64,000 nucleotides of DNA from Acanthaster planci (GCF_001949145.1 NW_019091362.1:3796519-3860518), one strand, 5' to 3'. Positions 1 through 15,352 are shown, counted from the stretch's first letter. The notes: a model not told the origin generated them from the sequence alone. Translations and numbers: made by a program.

Positions 1-3000
1 GCACACCCGTTCCCAGTGTAAAAGTCTTCACCGTTACCACGTGGATGTTCAAGAAAAATTTGTTTTTAAGCCAGCTTTTGTTTCAATTTAGGAGTTTGTG
101 GAGAAACAAAACTTGCTTCTTTATTCTAATATCGTTCTTCCTTCGGCATGAACCAATATCTGTGGCAAAAGCGGGAGATTTGATCTCACATCCCTAACAA
201 ACTGGTTCCTTTTTTTTACTCCAGCTAACATGATTCGGTGTACCCAGCTTTTCTATATATAAACCACTTCCCCCGCAATTCCCACGGGTTTTGTAAGTTC
301 GGAAAGCTGAAAGGATGCCCAGCAAATTCAATTGTGAACTCAGCTTGCGGAATTTTATACTTTCCCAGTTCTAACCACGACTACGTTGGTGTTCTTTCTT
401 AGATGTCTAAGAAAGGGGAGGACTTTAATTAAACAGACCCTTACAAAGACCCTTACGTATTTCACAGCCCTTGTCCATTCACACTATCATAATAATTGTG
501 AATCTGCAATTTCATTTAAAGATAATTAGTTGTTTGGATTTAATCTAATGGAAAAGAAATTATGTCGCTCTGTAAGACCTTTGCTGTTCTTTGCTGTACT
601 TGAAGTCGTTTTTTAACGATCTTTGTTGAAGGAAGCAAAGACTGATTATGGAAAAGTAAATGAGCCAAGCAAATGTTAATGAAAGTTTTCTCCTCTTACC
701 AAAACGCTTAAGTGGAAATTGACCCTGAGTACACGTTTTGGCTTTTAGCAGAATTTCGTCAATGTAAGCTTTACGTTGTTTTGACAGAGGACCTTACAGA
801 AGACTACATTAATATCACGCCAGTATGAAAACCCAAAAAAGTTTATTTTATTTCATTAAAGCTTCTTAGTGCTTGGAACCTCGAAAACTGAGGTCAAACA
901 TAGACTGGTACCCCTAGCTTACGTCATGTCTATATCTGAGCTATAACCTCAGGAAGCATAACCGAGACAGCCACGTCGTAGCTTGAGCGAATCTCTCAGG
1001 GCCAGCCTGGAACACAAGGCTGATTTTATGTTAGACTCCTACGATGTCCAAAACAAGGTAGAGACGCCCCGACACGGATTAGCGGTATCTGACTCATGGG
1101 TAATCTCGGAAGTCAGATTTTTCTGGCACGTCCCATTTGAGACGGTGATGGCGATCAGATGTTGCTTTTAGTTGCGAACATGTACTCGATGAGGGTGTCT
1201 ATTAGAGCCCAGAAAAACAACGTTAATTAATTATTTCCATCTTTTGGTAAAGAGGGGTGCATTCATCTGCGTCCCAACCCAAGGAAAGATGATTTTCGAC
1301 AATAGAACAACACAACATAATGCTTTTACACGCTTCCCGAATGATACTCATTTTGTTATTTATCCAGTTCCGCCTTTTGGGTTTTTATATTTTAAGGTTT
1401 GACAATGTTGAAAAAATATTTCAATTTTTTCTACAATCATTTTTCACATCATGCTTATATCCCACAAAGCAATGTATAATTATGCTCTGCGATATGCCCA
1501 TAAAAGAAACTTTCACGGTTGTCTCGATGCTGAAAAAATAGCGAAATACTGCGTGTATCTTATTATTTTCATTATCACTTCCAGGCAGGTAGTATATTTT
1601 CTTCATTGGTCGATTTAATTTTGAAAAGAAGACTTGATAGACTGGATGCCTTTCATAATTAGGAAGAAGACAAAAACGTCACACCCATGATATATCTCAA
1701 GATTACGATTACGGCTTGACTCGCAACCACGATCCCACGATTAACTCAGCCTTTAGCTACCAGAGGGCTAGGGGTTGAGGAGGAAGACAGTGTCGGGCGT
1801 TATTCATTAGCCCTACAGTGTGACGTCATAACATGTGGCGACCGCAATTCCGTTTAAAATGTAAAGAGGATAAAATATAACATGAATTTAATTGATTTCC
1901 TACGACAGCTTCCAGAAATCCAATAACCCACCCTCAGGAACAAGCCATGCTTCCACGAATAAATGCACAGTTACTAGCATAACCGTAATATATTGTAATA
2001 TCAACAGAATTAATTGAACGAAACTGCATGAACATCATTTAGGCCTAATGTGTTTAGAGGAAGAAAGTGTGTAAGCGGTGTATGGTTTGAGTCGTTACCA
2101 TACTGTTGGACATAGCGAAATTTAAAAAATGTTTATGTTCACTACATTGTCACATTCTTGTTTGTTTTATTGAAAAGAAACCATTCTCACTTAAACGCGT
2201 GTTGTCGATGCTTGTAAGTCTTGCTTATTAGCGTGCCACATCATATTACACAATATATAATGTCAAAACGGCAGTAAATACTCAAATCGACAAGAATATT
2301 GGATTTAATGGAAATCGCAGATGTAATTGAGTTGCAGATCTAATAGAAGTTAGTCTGATGTAATTACAGGAAGGCACTTTTCAGTTTGCACGTTTTCATG
2401 TTCAAATTCTGAAGCCTAGAATGGCTCCTGGAAAAAAATTCTGAGAAATTGTTGCTCACTGGCTTAATACCATGTACTGATAAAATGAATAGAAATCTTC
2501 AACAACATTTTTGTGTACAAATCAATACAACATTGACGTTCAGTGCCTAGGCCTTAACATCAAAGATTTGCTCTTGAAAAATGCAAATTCATATTAGCGC
2601 TATTCATAAAAATAAAAACTGAAAATGCCCCCAAAACACGGATACAATTAGCAGGACGAACTTGAAAATAAGGTTTCAGAAACATTACCATTACCTGGTC
2701 CTTTTTTAACGTCTATCAAACCATTTCAAGGTAAATCTAACCGAAAGCCAGTCTTCGTCTGACCCTTCCCCACTGCCGGCTGCATGAGATCCTGCGCTGA
2801 AGAAACCTGAGACGGTACAGATATCCGCAAGCATGCCATCGCCTTTCTGGACCTCTGCCCGCGGGAAACCACCGTTTTGGTTGAGTTACCGTACGCTGCA
2901 AGCTAGGTATCTATTACACCAAGCCACCTGGCACAAGGACAGTGATAATCCGTAATTCATTGCAACGGAGGTTCATGAAATACCATGCTGGACTGACCAG

Positions 3001-6000
3001 ATCAATAGTAATGAAGTGAAGCAAGATGGTGCTCAGATATGTCCCTTTGCGGGATAGTTCACCTTGATAACGTGCTTGGCAATATGAAAGTATAAAACCT
3101 TGCTGTTTGTTCACCGTTTTAATCTAAGCTTGCTTGACAAGAGTTGAAACATTTAATGATGTGTACGAATTAAATTTGATTTAAAAAAAAGCGAATTAGC
3201 AATGAAACTAATTTTAAAATGCCGACGAATTCAATATTGTTGTTGACAAAAAACTTAAAATCTTTCAAGACTATTGCATTCAACGAATAGTTCAAACTAT
3301 AGAAATAAATAATGACCGTACCGTATTCCGTAATGACAGATAAAATTATCGCCGATTTCACGTTAAATCGAACCATTAGTGATGATTCTCATAGGCTGCC
3401 CGAGTTCCAAGTCGACACCGTGCGAGTAATCCTCAGTATTAGAGCATTTCAGGTGGCACTGCTGGCGGTCCCAAACAAGCAAAACCCACTTATGAACCGA
3501 CTTGAAATAAAGTCTAAATATTGAGCACTTGAAGAACAAGATGTCTACGTACACACGGATGCGCCTATAAAGAGTCAGGAAGGACGGTCACATGATCAGA
3601 CTATTTTTAGTCGCAACAGAGCGCTTCCTCCAGTCTAAACGATGTCTTCTGCACCTGCTGTTTTAGTTGTTTAAGGTCATTTTATTCTTCTTTGATTTGG
3701 AAGATCAGAAATATTGGACTGGTTATAAGTACATGTATGTTGCTTTCCCTGGTGCTATTGGAATTTTCTAAAAATTCAACAGAGCTTCGTATTAAGCCAC
3801 TGAGTTTGAGTTCAGTCGCGGGAAAGCGCCATCCCACACTGTAATCCGCTCTTGCGCCTGACAGTATAGGCCAAGATAGATCTACACAAAAACAATTTTT
3901 GAAGTAGGCCTGGTGTCCAATTCTATGCCAGTTTTAAGATTGAACAGTCACTTTCCCCTAGATGATCTAGCAACTTTGAAAACGGCAATGACTTTTGAAA
4001 TACGAGAAGAAGTATGTTGCCTGGAAAAATTACGTTTCCTCTCTCTTTTCACACACGAAGTGCTCAGCCTTCCAGACAGGTAGGCCTAACATCAATATTT
4101 CTTGTGCCAAAGTCACAACTAAGTAACCCTTGTACGGATCGAGGGGAGGGGCATGCCCAAACGAAAGGAACTCTCTTCAAGTATGTTTTGAAAAAGACCG
4201 ACTATCTGCAGTGAAACATTCTTCACAGTTTTTTTTTTTATACCAGCGAGGTGGAACTGCCTATTCGTTTGTCAGTAGGGTTACGTGATAATGTCTTTGT
4301 ATTTCAGCCACGTTGTTGTGCTCAGCGTAGTTGGTCCGAGGGAACAGTCGACAAGGCCCACCCAGTGCAATTTATTTCTGTATTATGTTCCTCAAAATGC
4401 GAGGTCTGGAGTTAATTAATGAATTATTTAGACCCAAGTACAGTTTTTGTCGAATATTTTCTTTGATGCTGCTTTCTCAAGATTCCGGAACCTTGATATG
4501 AACGACACAATATTATCCGATTTGATCTCTCCCAAAATCGTGTGACAGCCCCAAATGTAGCTCACCCCTCTGGAAGGCAATGTAAGGTTGCATGAAAAAC
4601 CTTTCCGAATTCCTCCCTCCGCAATTTTCTGTTCTGTATCTGCCCTTGACATGGCTCCGATGTGTTCAATATGAAGTCAAATATGAAGATCACAACATAA
4701 ATGAATCGAGTTTCTCCCATGTCGAGTCACGAAACACGACCAGCATTTTTCAGTTTTAATTCAAAGCCGAAGAAAATACCCTGTGCCTCCAGCTGCACGT
4801 GAATGTGATATAGAACGGGAAAAATGGGCCAAAAATAGCGCTTTGGCATCGTGCCTTCTCCTCAAGATTGAATCCCTCCTGTTGTACGTGGACCCACTTT
4901 CAACTTGACCCAGATCAACGCCCCGATACCATCCGGGCCAGAATTCTTCATCCTCTCCCGGGGGCATTGGGGGGGGGGCAGACACAAGGTCTCAAGACGG
5001 AGATGGCCAAGGCTTGGCAGCCGAAAATTTGGCTCGACCCACCCTGGAGACAGCGTGCAGCCCTTCCCTCATTAAGATGTAGGAATAAGGACTTTTTCAA
5101 CAGTCCTTGCATGAGGGAGAACAAGGAGAAACTTCGCCAAAATTATCCACAACCCGGGCTTATTTCAACACAGCAGTAATGGAAAGGGCTGCACTCGACA
5201 CTGCACTCGGGACTGATATAAACCATTGAATGGTACCAAGGACTTAATAAGATAAATGACCAGTTGTCTTAAAACAAATGAACACGGCCACAGCCAGTTC
5301 GTACAGTTACAAAATAACAAAATAAAAACAAACAAAAAGTACCAACAGATAACTTTGTAGAATAGGCGAAACTACTACTGACCTTTGACAGTGGCACTCG
5401 TTCGCACTACTCGAAAATGTCCTCACGCTAGATTCACTCTGTCTGCACCTCGCATCGTTCTAAAGTGAGACAGGTTACACAATCCGTTCCTTATAGGCCA
5501 TTGAATTAGTCGCAAGGAAAACATTGGTAAAGACCGTGAATATTTAAGGTCTTACTGGGTTTATGCCGATGCAGTCCCCTAAGTAGCAGAATGAATAATC
5601 GGGTTGACTCAGCGCATACACGGTCGGCTGGCAGTACAATAATGCTGCCCTGCTGACGTCTTATCCCTTGTAGCCAAGAACGCGGCCAGGCCGGCTTCGT
5701 CGAAGTGAAAAGAAGGCACTCGGGAACGTTGTCCTACATTCAGTGATAAGTCGATCGCATCAAAACAGGAACAGACCAGGAAAAAGTCACCGATCCAATA
5801 AAACAGTAGAATACTGAGACATGAAAAACTTCTCCTCATGGACATGAAATTTCAGGTCGTGGAGTCGTTGCTAGTGGGTTTGTCGCCTCCACGCATGTCA
5901 CTCCTACAGATCTTATTGAAGACATGAGTCGCTCTGGGAATGTAAATCCCGAACCATACTTCCACCAGCAGGCGAGGTCTTATAACCAAGGTTCAAGGTG

Positions 6001-8904
6001 GGGTACGGGGCTTGATATAATAAATGACACTGGCAATTTTTGTTTTGGAGAATTTTCCCAACTTCAGTACTTCCCAGAAAAAAAGTCCCTCTCCAAAGCC
6101 GCACATGTAACTGAGAATCCAAGATCGTTGCTTCCAAGTCGCTCAAGCGATTGAGTTAATGAATCATTGATAAGAAGACCATCGGAAGTGCAGGAAAGGA
6201 CACCACCTATGTAATGAGTGCGACCAGTATTGGGTTTATAGTAAAATTAAGTTATATTATGAGTGACAAATTGATTTAGTCGTGGAGGAAGGTTCAAAGC
6301 ATACAGGCCTACCATGACTGAGACAAAGCTCTGGACTTTCCCACCACTTCAGTAGCTTATACCTCTGATCAACTCCACCAAAAACAGGAACTGACCAATA
6401 AAACCTCCAACTTTGGACTCATCGAGTTGTAGGAAAAAACAGCCACCGCGAACAGAGTCGGACGCGGTCGGGCTAGCGTCAAAGGCGACGACTGACGAGA
6501 CAACAAATTTCACCGGTGGACTGATGAGCAATGGGACTTTATGCGACATAATTCCTGTACAGCGAGTCAGAGATGACACAGCTGCGGAGCTGTCAGACCC
6601 TGGAGAAAAGACGCGGTGAAAAGGCGGTAGCTGCAGAAAGCATTTGCCTTTTGCTTTTGTCTTGGACTTCTCCAAACAGCCAATATCGAACTTTGCCATA
6701 CTTCATGCTTTACTCCGTCGGTAGAGGGTGTCAGTTAGCGGATTCCATAGGACGTTACTCCCACCAATCGATTATCAAACTCACACAAAGCAATGTAAAC
6801 GCCACACTCAATGTCGTCGAAAAATCCGATGCAGACAAGATTAGAACAGAAATACCGACATTTATGTTAGTATAACCATAAACTACACGGAACGTTAATT
6901 ACATAACGTAGAATTCAATTAATCAGTTTTCCTTGTTAACCCTTTTGCTTTAACAGTCACAGTCCAAAAATTCCTTCCACTTGATTTGCCACAGTACACA
7001 GACACATAAGGGCCATTTGACTGGTTTTGACTGATAGGACAACTTGTGAAGAATGCATCTTAAATTTGCATATAGGAGGGTTAATCATCTCTTATCCCCC
7101 AAGAGAAACAAGCACCACAGGAGATCTTGTCAAAAGGCGTGGGTGTATTCTGTAGTATGATTAGTAAGAGGGTGATGCAGGTAGGTAAATTTAATCCTGG
7201 GATACCATAAGGGGTAGGAGATTGGTACAGGAAGGGGGTGGATGTAGGTTGCAGGATGCTCTTAGCTGGTGAAGTCTAGAGGCTTATATAAGATGGACTC
7301 AAGTGACCCTGACTCAGTGGTTTACTAAAAGCAGCCAAAGGGGACTAGCTTGAGCATGGGGGACTGTGTCAAGCCAACCGGCAGAAGCTGTCGATGATGT
7401 GACTCGAGAAAGTGAAACGTGATGCCCATCTCGATAAAGGCGTCAACGCTAATCGACAGTAACAAACAATAGCAATAAAAATAGGCCAACTACCTGACAA
7501 ATTGAGTAATTCAATTTGTCAATTCCACGAGTTTGTGGTCATACTTAAGTTGGTCACATTACACTTGGAGCTGTTATTAAATTAACCCTAACGTCCCAAA
7601 TCCTCCAATTTAAATACGATTTTACATACACCCTTGGGAGTTAGGGTTAATAGACCTGACTTGGAATTAGGCAACATTTCGCAGACTTGGTGACCCTTTC
7701 TTGAACAAGATTTGCTTTCAGGAAGCCTATAAACGGCAACGTGTTATGAAGCTGGCAACTTTTTTTGATTCATTGCAATCTAAGCTTCAAAATTGCACGT
7801 TTTTAGTCTCACTTTAAGTATACATATTGTGTTAGTTTCCTGATGTTTTATGAGTATTACTTAGCGCCAACGAAGTTTTCGGGTTCGTATTTGTGATGGG
7901 ACAAAGATGCTCGGGTCTATTTCTACCTAGCTCCATGGGTCTATCTAATCCGTGCTTAAACAGTTCAGTGGTGAACATTTGGAACGAGCGAATGAATGAA
8001 GCTTCACGCCTTTGACACTAATATCGGGCGGGGGCCCATGCACGTGTGCCAACAAAATTAATAATAAACAGTACTGTATACGCGTCGTCGTATCTGTCTG
8101 AGTATGAAATCAGTGGTTCTGGCAATACCTGAGGCTGCAATATGGAGGCTGATCATTAATATGTATTATTTTCGACGCATGGGCGATAGGTTGACAACGA
8201 GGCTGCAGAAGAAAAAAGATTAAGCTGACCGGATATCGTTTAGCGAAGCACGTGTCTTTTATTATTAAATTACAGCGCTGAAAGAGTACAGGAATGGTTT
8301 AATTTCTCACTTGCCAAGTCATTCAATCACATCATGATTCAAGTCGACCTTGACTACACAACACCGGTGCACTTATGAGGTTAGGTCAGTAGCCAATAGA
8401 CAGACAGCGGCGGGGAGTTTGCCCGGAGACTGGTGTCCTGCCCGGAGACATATTACATGTATTTGTTTAAACAGTGTATTTCAACGATGCTTCTGCTATT
8501 GGCTTCGTTGATTCATGTTTTTACTGATCTATACACATTATTCTGTTTTAAATTATTGTCATGGAATTTGTTACTTTTTGTGCCCTGTTCTGCCTAATCC
8601 CTTGTACAAGTATGGAAATAAATGTGAATTGAATTGGAATTATCTTTTTTCAGAAATGGAAAGACCAACATTCTAGAAGCGCTACTACCACCTTTAAAGG
8701 TGTGGGGGCGGTGAAAATTCTTTTACAGGTGGAACTCCTGCCAGTCCCCAGACCTATGACCTGGATACGCTAGGTCATGGGTTAGGCTGATATTGATGCC
8801 CAGCCCATACTCGCGGGAAGTGGCTGTGGTCTGCTTCGATAACTGCAATAATATAGTTAATGTGCAGCTGTAACAGTTCAGGATTCGGATCGAGTAATGA
8901 GTCA
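1..8904. other. No gene recognised
   Basis: AT-rich DNA with only short, unrelated open frames. None shows splice-bounded coding structure, a known domain or the GC-rich third codon position of the DGK exons. A purine-rich G-heavy patch lies at 7130-7270. No RNA gene seen. Confidence 0.6.
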
Positions 8905-9195
8905 GATCCAAAGATCGCATAGCGCCGCGAAGCCGCGCAAGATGGCGAACTTCACCGTAAATACACGTAAAACATTGTAATCGCACAGGCGCCATTTGAG
9001 CAAGCGATACGCCTGCGCAATGCACATTAATGCACAGGCGCAGGCGCTGCGGCAGGCACGTGCACCTGGTGAGCCTGCGCCCAAGCATTACCGTAAACTG
9101 CGCAGGCGTATCGCTTGCTCAAATGGCACCCATGGTAATTACACCTTTTGGGCAGAGTTATCCATCTTGTGCCTTCGGCGCTATACGATCTTTGG
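8905..9195. mobile_element. Foldback element / MITE
   Basis: A perfect 29-base inverted repeat (8991-9019 with 9099-9127; core GCAAGCGATACGCCTGCGCA) surrounds a 79-base GC-rich centre. Outside it, imperfect pairing resumes: AAAGATCGCATAGCGCC and AAGATGGCGAAC on the left pair with ATCCATCTTG and GGCGCTATACGATCTTT on the right. The outer ends fade near 8885 and 9215. The short open frames here are by-products of the palindrome. No transposase is present. Confidence 0.75.
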
Positions 9196-10039
9196 TCAGA
9201 CCATGGCACTCCTGGTATTCAAAAAACCGTCGACGGTAGTAAGACCAATCTTGGGTTCCTTTCTCAGTGAACAAGGACTGTGTTTAAGGGTATTAACGGA
9301 CCATCCTTCACGTAAAAAGATATCATTCTCACCATATACCTTCCCTTGGGGTGGTCAAATCGCTTAACACACACAGGAACAAACTGTCAAAAGGTTTGGT
9401 TGATTACCACGCACGAATACTTAAATAAATGGGATTGCACGGTGACCCGATGTCCTATTTCCCTACAAATACATCAAAAATACACCTAAAAGGAATCTTT
9501 GTGATTCTGGGAAGCTTATCAACATCCCAGGGTGCCTTCTGCCAAAAACCTTACATCAATCTAATGCGCTGATTTTCCGAAGATCCACCGAGCATAAAAT
9601 CGAGCTCTTTCCTCATCCTGATCTGTGAAACAAGACAAAATACACACATGCACAAAGGACGTGCCGTCTGGAGAAAGGCTTCTCTCTCAAAAACACAGGA
9701 TGGTCTGTATTTAAGGCATAATTAGAGCCAGCCAGTCGTCCAAGTCCCTGCTGCTAATTTAATTACAATTTTACCCCGCTCTTTTAAGCCTTTGGTGCTC
9801 TACATTTCAGGGTGATGAGGAGATACTAACTAAACAAAATATGCTTTGCAGACAAACATGCATCGTGTTCTTTATAAGGGGGAAGCCGATAAAGTACCTC
9901 TGATTCGCAGAGGAACTGTGATGGATGGGTGTCTTTGGGAGATCAGCTCCTGATACCAGAGTTCCTCTCCCAGGCACTGCTCAAATTTCCTTACTTCTGC
10001 CTCCCCCGTAGCTTCACGCGCAGGACCCACGGCAAACGC

Positions 10040-10330
10040 ACCACCGTGTACTAGGTCGAATCAGACACATCGTAGATGGTACAGTGCACGGCACATGTAC
10101 ATGCAAGTACCGCAGTGCATTCACGTACACACACCCATGCGTACACGTACGTGTGCGTGAACGTGTCATGCGTGGCCTGTCGGACTGGTCTCTGGGTGCC
10201 TCTAACTTGAAACACACCATATTCGTATGCAAAAGCAAGCAAGTATACATGTACAAAGCGCGCGAGCCCAGACCATCGTGAACGGGTGCAGATACCGTAC
10301 GTACCTGCGCGGTACGTACCAACGTCTCGG
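10040..10330. repeat. Purine/pyrimidine-alternating GTACGT-rich stretch
   Basis: Dense GTAC, ACGT and CACA steps with self-complementary runs such as ACACGTACGTGT (10145-10156) and GGTACGTACC (10311-10320). Open frames on several strands here follow from the alternating composition and lack coding features. Confidence 0.6.
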
Positions 10331-11897
10331 TAACGGCAACCTCCCTCGAAAATATCTTTCCTTCTGTACATCATTTCGCAGTGCCTGTGAACTAGGGCCT
10401 GTCGTAAAATAATTACGGATCACTGGACCCAAAAAATACAACAAAAATCGCAGAAATTCTCAGTAACATGGACATGTCTTTTATTACTATAGTTTCAGCG
10501 AAAAGGCAATAAAATACTTTCTTTCTTCTGTTGAAGTCTTGTGTATACACTTTCTTTAAATCAACGTCATCATAAGTCACGGGTCCCTAAAATTGAATTT
10601 CAAGGTTTTCGTCTGTCCCCTTACTAACAACCATTTACAAGAAAAATCCGAGCGCTTTTCAGTAAAACCTTCATTCAACTTTTTCCTTGACATACACGAT
10701 ATTTAATCTACAGGCTCAACAATATCAGAAAAATGGGGCGGAGTTGAGAATATGCCATTCAGAGCAATTTCCTACTTCAATCAAGAGCTTGTGAATTCTG
10801 CTGCAACCATTACGTGTCCTCGGCAAAAAGTGCCGACAAAATCCAGAGTGGAATTTAACAGCAGGCGTGGTTCTAGTGAGGAAAACTGTCGGGTTCCCTT
10901 CTCATGGTCAGTTTTTGTTTTGGGGATTGGCATTTCGATTCTTCATCCAGAAATGTTTTAGTTGAAATAATGAATTTGTGACAAGTGCACGCAAACTTTA
11001 CTGAACTTTTCCAAGGCATTGAAACCTCTCAGGAGACCCCTACACTCGAGCAGCTCCTCTTTGCTTTCCCCAAGAGCCCATGCATCAACTGTACACAATG
11101 CTTACAAATGTACACTAATGGTGACTTCAATATTTTCAGCGACAAGCCTCTCCCACTTATTCAATGACACCGAGCTTTTTCATTCAACACAGTTTCCAAA
11201 TCACTTTACAACGTTGTTGCGACGCTTCGTTCCAACTAACCTCATTTCCAGTAGCTCTTTTTACTTCAAGCATTAGTTACAAGGATTTTCTTGCATGGTA
11301 CATCCGCAAACGACGTCATTCATTCACCAACCAATCAAATCAGTCGAACATTTTAAAATTTGCATAAAAATGTAACGTCACAATTATATAACTACATACG
11401 TTTTAATTCACAATCGTCCGTAACCAACTACGTCAAAATCGTTAAATGTTGAAATCCCTTTTAATAGAATTATTGGTATTACAGTTGTTAATGTCACACA
11501 AAATTCATAACTTATTTTAATAACAATTACATAAGGCTCCGCGATCAACGTGGATTACCGTAATATATTAAGATAAAAGTTACGTAGTCTTTGCTTGCCT
11601 AATTTTGTACACGAATATAGTTTTTTTCTAAACATTTTTATACATACACAATATTTGTCATACACCACCGAATGCATGTAATATTCGATAACGCCGACAC
11701 CCAAATGGGATAACTTAAACCGCAAGTGATGAATGGCTCCTGCTTCAGGCATATACCTTTCAGATTACACACTTCCAAAAATATATATACACCAATGTGA
11801 CTAAAATGCCGCATCATAATACTTAAGTGTTCGTATTTGCACACGATTCAAGACCATACAATGGCGCCAAAAAGAGCAAGTTCCACTGTTTCTATAG

Positions 11898-11923
11898 GCA
11901 TGCTGACCTAGAGATCAGCATGC
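11898..11923. repeat. Short hairpin
   Basis: GCATGCTGA and TCAGCATGC pair around an eight-base centre. It is isolated in gene-poor DNA and may be chance. Confidence 0.6.
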
Positions 11924-14900
11924 TCGTACTGTTTGGGTAAGTATTTTCGTATTGCCACAGTGTAAGACAGAAGAGCCAAACACTGAGTTTACGTGTATGT
12001 ACAAGGAAGAAACAGGACAGTCAAGAATTTGATTTCCGCAAAGCTCAACCCTAACCAAGTTGGTCTTGGGCTTGCGCAATCGCCGGGGGGGGGAGTGGGC
12101 GCATCACGATCAACAGGAATCAAAAACGGGAAATAAAGATACAGAACAACCCGTGAAGTGCCCAATTGCTAGAGCATTTATACGAGAGTCGTTTTCAACT
12201 GGAAACTCTTGGCAAAGTCTCCAACGTGTGATTGCGATTATAATCTTCCATGTCGACATTTCATGGAGGGGATATACACAACTTTTAGCACGTTAAAAGA
12301 AAGAAAAGAAATCCCAGTTACGCGAGGTTAAAAGGGTTAAAAAGAGAAGAGTGCCCGCTCCTCCTACCTTAGTGAAACTACTGCAAGTAAAAGTATACCA
12401 AGGTTACAAACGGCCTGGGCAGGGTGGATCATTTACCTCTGAAAAATCAACAAGGCATTTTTTCAGCAACGACTCAAGGTGTGTGTACATCTGCCTCTTC
12501 ATGTACATGATTGTGGTGGGTCATTCCTACAGTGTCTGCCCTTTTCATTCCAAAGTACGTTCCATAAGACTTAATAACATTATAATTTTTTTTTCTCAAA
12601 ATATACATCGATACAGCTATATGTGGTCGCTCAAAAAAGCCCCACGCGCGTTGAGACTGAAAACAGGAATTTCAGAATATAATAAAATGATGTACTTTTA
12701 TACAATAAGTTCACCAGAAAGACGTTTTCTACGGTTTATAAGCAATACTTGAACAACAGATACCGATGTTGCTAAACATCGAGCACTAGTCATTTAGCAA
12801 ATGTACAATACGACGCTGATGAGCAAATACCGAATGGTATTACTTCGACCTTTGACCTTTCAAAGGCACAGAAAGTCACCGCAACAACAACGTCGCTCAT
12901 TCGGTGAATGGTCGGTCTTGACAGTTTCTCTGTACTCTTTTTTTTTTTACAAAATATATAAAAATCTGAATGTACACAACGTCGCTTCTGTATTTCAAGA
13001 AGAGTCTTTCTTTCAAGGGTGTACCAATTTGAAAGTTGTCAGATTTCGTTGAAGTCAACTCCTTGTCACTGCCATCTTAAATGAACACTGTACTTTTTTC
13101 ACATTTTGGTTGGGACGGTTCCAAACTGCTTGCAAGCCACAAACCTACTTCTTAAGGACCGCAATATTTGAATGACTGCTTAATCTGGATGCGCGTTTAA
13201 TACCGCAACAATTTTCTTTCAAGCAAATCTACAGAAAAAAATTCAGAGAGAAGCATCCATACATTTGACAACCGAGAGATTGCATTTGAATCGGCCAAAC
13301 AAGTGTTTGAAATAACACAACCTTTATATGTATTGGATTTTATACACGTAGCAATGGGATCCAGACAAGTGATATTGTAAATCAATAACAACTCAAATCA
13401 CAAGAATGCAAACTGCGCATGGACAGAGACAAAGGAACAGTTTCTCCCATAAAGTATTTGTGCCGCTTGAGATTTGAGTCCAGACTTGGTGACTTTGAAT
13501 GGACTTGTGTTGACTTACGAGGATTTGATCGCGATAAAAAAGATATCTGAAGGGCTGTTTGGACAGAAAGACACTAATATGAAACATTATATCAAGTCAT
13601 TTATGTAAACGAGGAAACCATCTGCTGTGGGGGCATTGTTCCGTCTCTACGTATGAACTAAATGAACAGAGCGCGAGCGCTGTAGCCTACCATTAACAGC
13701 TAAGTCGGGCAGTGTCACCGTATACAGGCTATGCATGGCTGGCAGTCCAGAGCAGTTGGCTACAGCACTTGACGTAAGGGGATTGTAAGTGTACATGTCC
13801 TCATTTGTCAATAAGTAGTCGGTTGAGTTCATCAGTCGTAAAATTTAACTCAGTCACTACATAAAAAGATGACTTTTGCCTTTGGCGTGCGCTACCAAGG
13901 GCGACAAGCCACTCATTTGTTGTTTAGCTGCCCAGTGGAGTGTTTTCTATAAAGGTTACTTTACAACAACCCCCAGAAAGAGAAATAGAACGCCCCAAAT
14001 CAAACACTATCTTGAAAATAATTTGGGACATACCACTCTCCTTTTGAAGGGAAGTCGAACGTAACCACAGTGAAGCAAAAAAAAAGGTTAAAAGATATGA
14101 TAAATAACAAGCCAATTGGTTTAAACAACAGCTCTAAACATAACCTGAGCATACAAAAAACTGTGAAATTTACACAAACATGACGGTCCATCAAAATCTG
14201 CTTTGTAATTGGCGCAATGTATTAATTTTTGCTTACAACATTCAGCATTTTAAAAGCACAACCCCTTTCATCGGCGCAAGCTCTGTAAGCAGCATTCCTA
14301 TTGTATTTTTTCACAGCACAATCTAATACTTTCTAAAATTTTGGATGTTAATCGTACAGGATATTTTATATCGACTTTATAGAAGCTGGAATATTAAACC
14401 AATCATTGCTGAATCAACTCAGTAAGACGCACAGTCTCTCCCATTTCCTGTCCCAACTCCAGTACAGAGATAACTGATCTCCGATAACAGGCGACTACTG
14501 CGATCTGACGCTGTACACATCGTGCAATTAAACAAATGATTAAATACGAGCAATAATTTAGGTGACCTATGATAAAAACTTCACAATACTTACAATGAAG
14601 TTTCCTTTAAAACTGAATTGTGCTAGTAGCTGTTTGCGAGATCTTTACAGGAAAAATATTTATCTTGAAAATATATGTATATTTATATACTTTTTTTTCT
14701 AAATATAGACTCCCCTGCAGCCAGTGCGTGGGTCAGATGCATACAGACTTTACACAAGAAACAAAAGAAACAAAATAGATCTATCTGACAGCCTTTTACA
14801 AACAGCAGGTTACCAAATATATTGCGCCATTAGGCTAGCAAAGAACAAAGACGCACATGACATCATGCTGTAAGAAAAATAACATTTACATGTATCAACA

Positions 14901-15352
14901 ACCTTTTTTGACTGTGTTGAGCACCTCAATATTACTTTCATATTGCATGGCACATTTAGAGAAGGTTTAAAAGTCGGTTTCACTTCACATCTCGTAATCA
15001 TAATGTGAGATGTATCGGTGACCTTTTCTTTATTTTCAGTCTCATTCTAACGAAAATGACAAATGAATCACAGAATCTTCCAGTTCCCGGGGTAAGTTTC
15101 TAGGCTTAAGATTTTAAAAATTAATTTTAATCTCAAGAGATGACTAAAACATGCCATACAGTTAAAAAAACAAATTTAAATAAAACCGGTTTACAAAGCA
15201 GTGCCCTTTTTTCAGAGCTCCTGTCATGAAAAGTACATCCAACTTGACCTCGTATTTGTGAAGCAAATTTCAGAGTTTTTTCACATTTCAAACTGTAAAG
15301 GTGTCTTCATAGTGGAAACTCCAAAACGTAAATAACGACTACTAAAATGGAT

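Larger units (their letters stand above)
9216..15352. other. No gene recognised
   Basis: AT-rich sequence between two foldback elements. It contains the GTACGT-rich stretch at 10040-10330 and a small hairpin at 11898-11923, otherwise nothing that I could support as a gene. Confidence 0.6.

Noticed and set aside
6349-6699. 116-codon minus-strand open frame
   Set aside because: No recognisable domain. One of many AT-region frames of this length, with no splice or codon evidence.
8723-9367. Several overlapping open frames up to 123 codons on both strands
   Set aside because: They are produced by the GC-rich palindrome of the foldback element, mirror each other and lack coding features.
10014-10444. 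Overlapping 60-107 codon open frames
   Set aside because: They arise from an alternating GTAC/ACGT composition; no domain, no codon bias, no splice signals.
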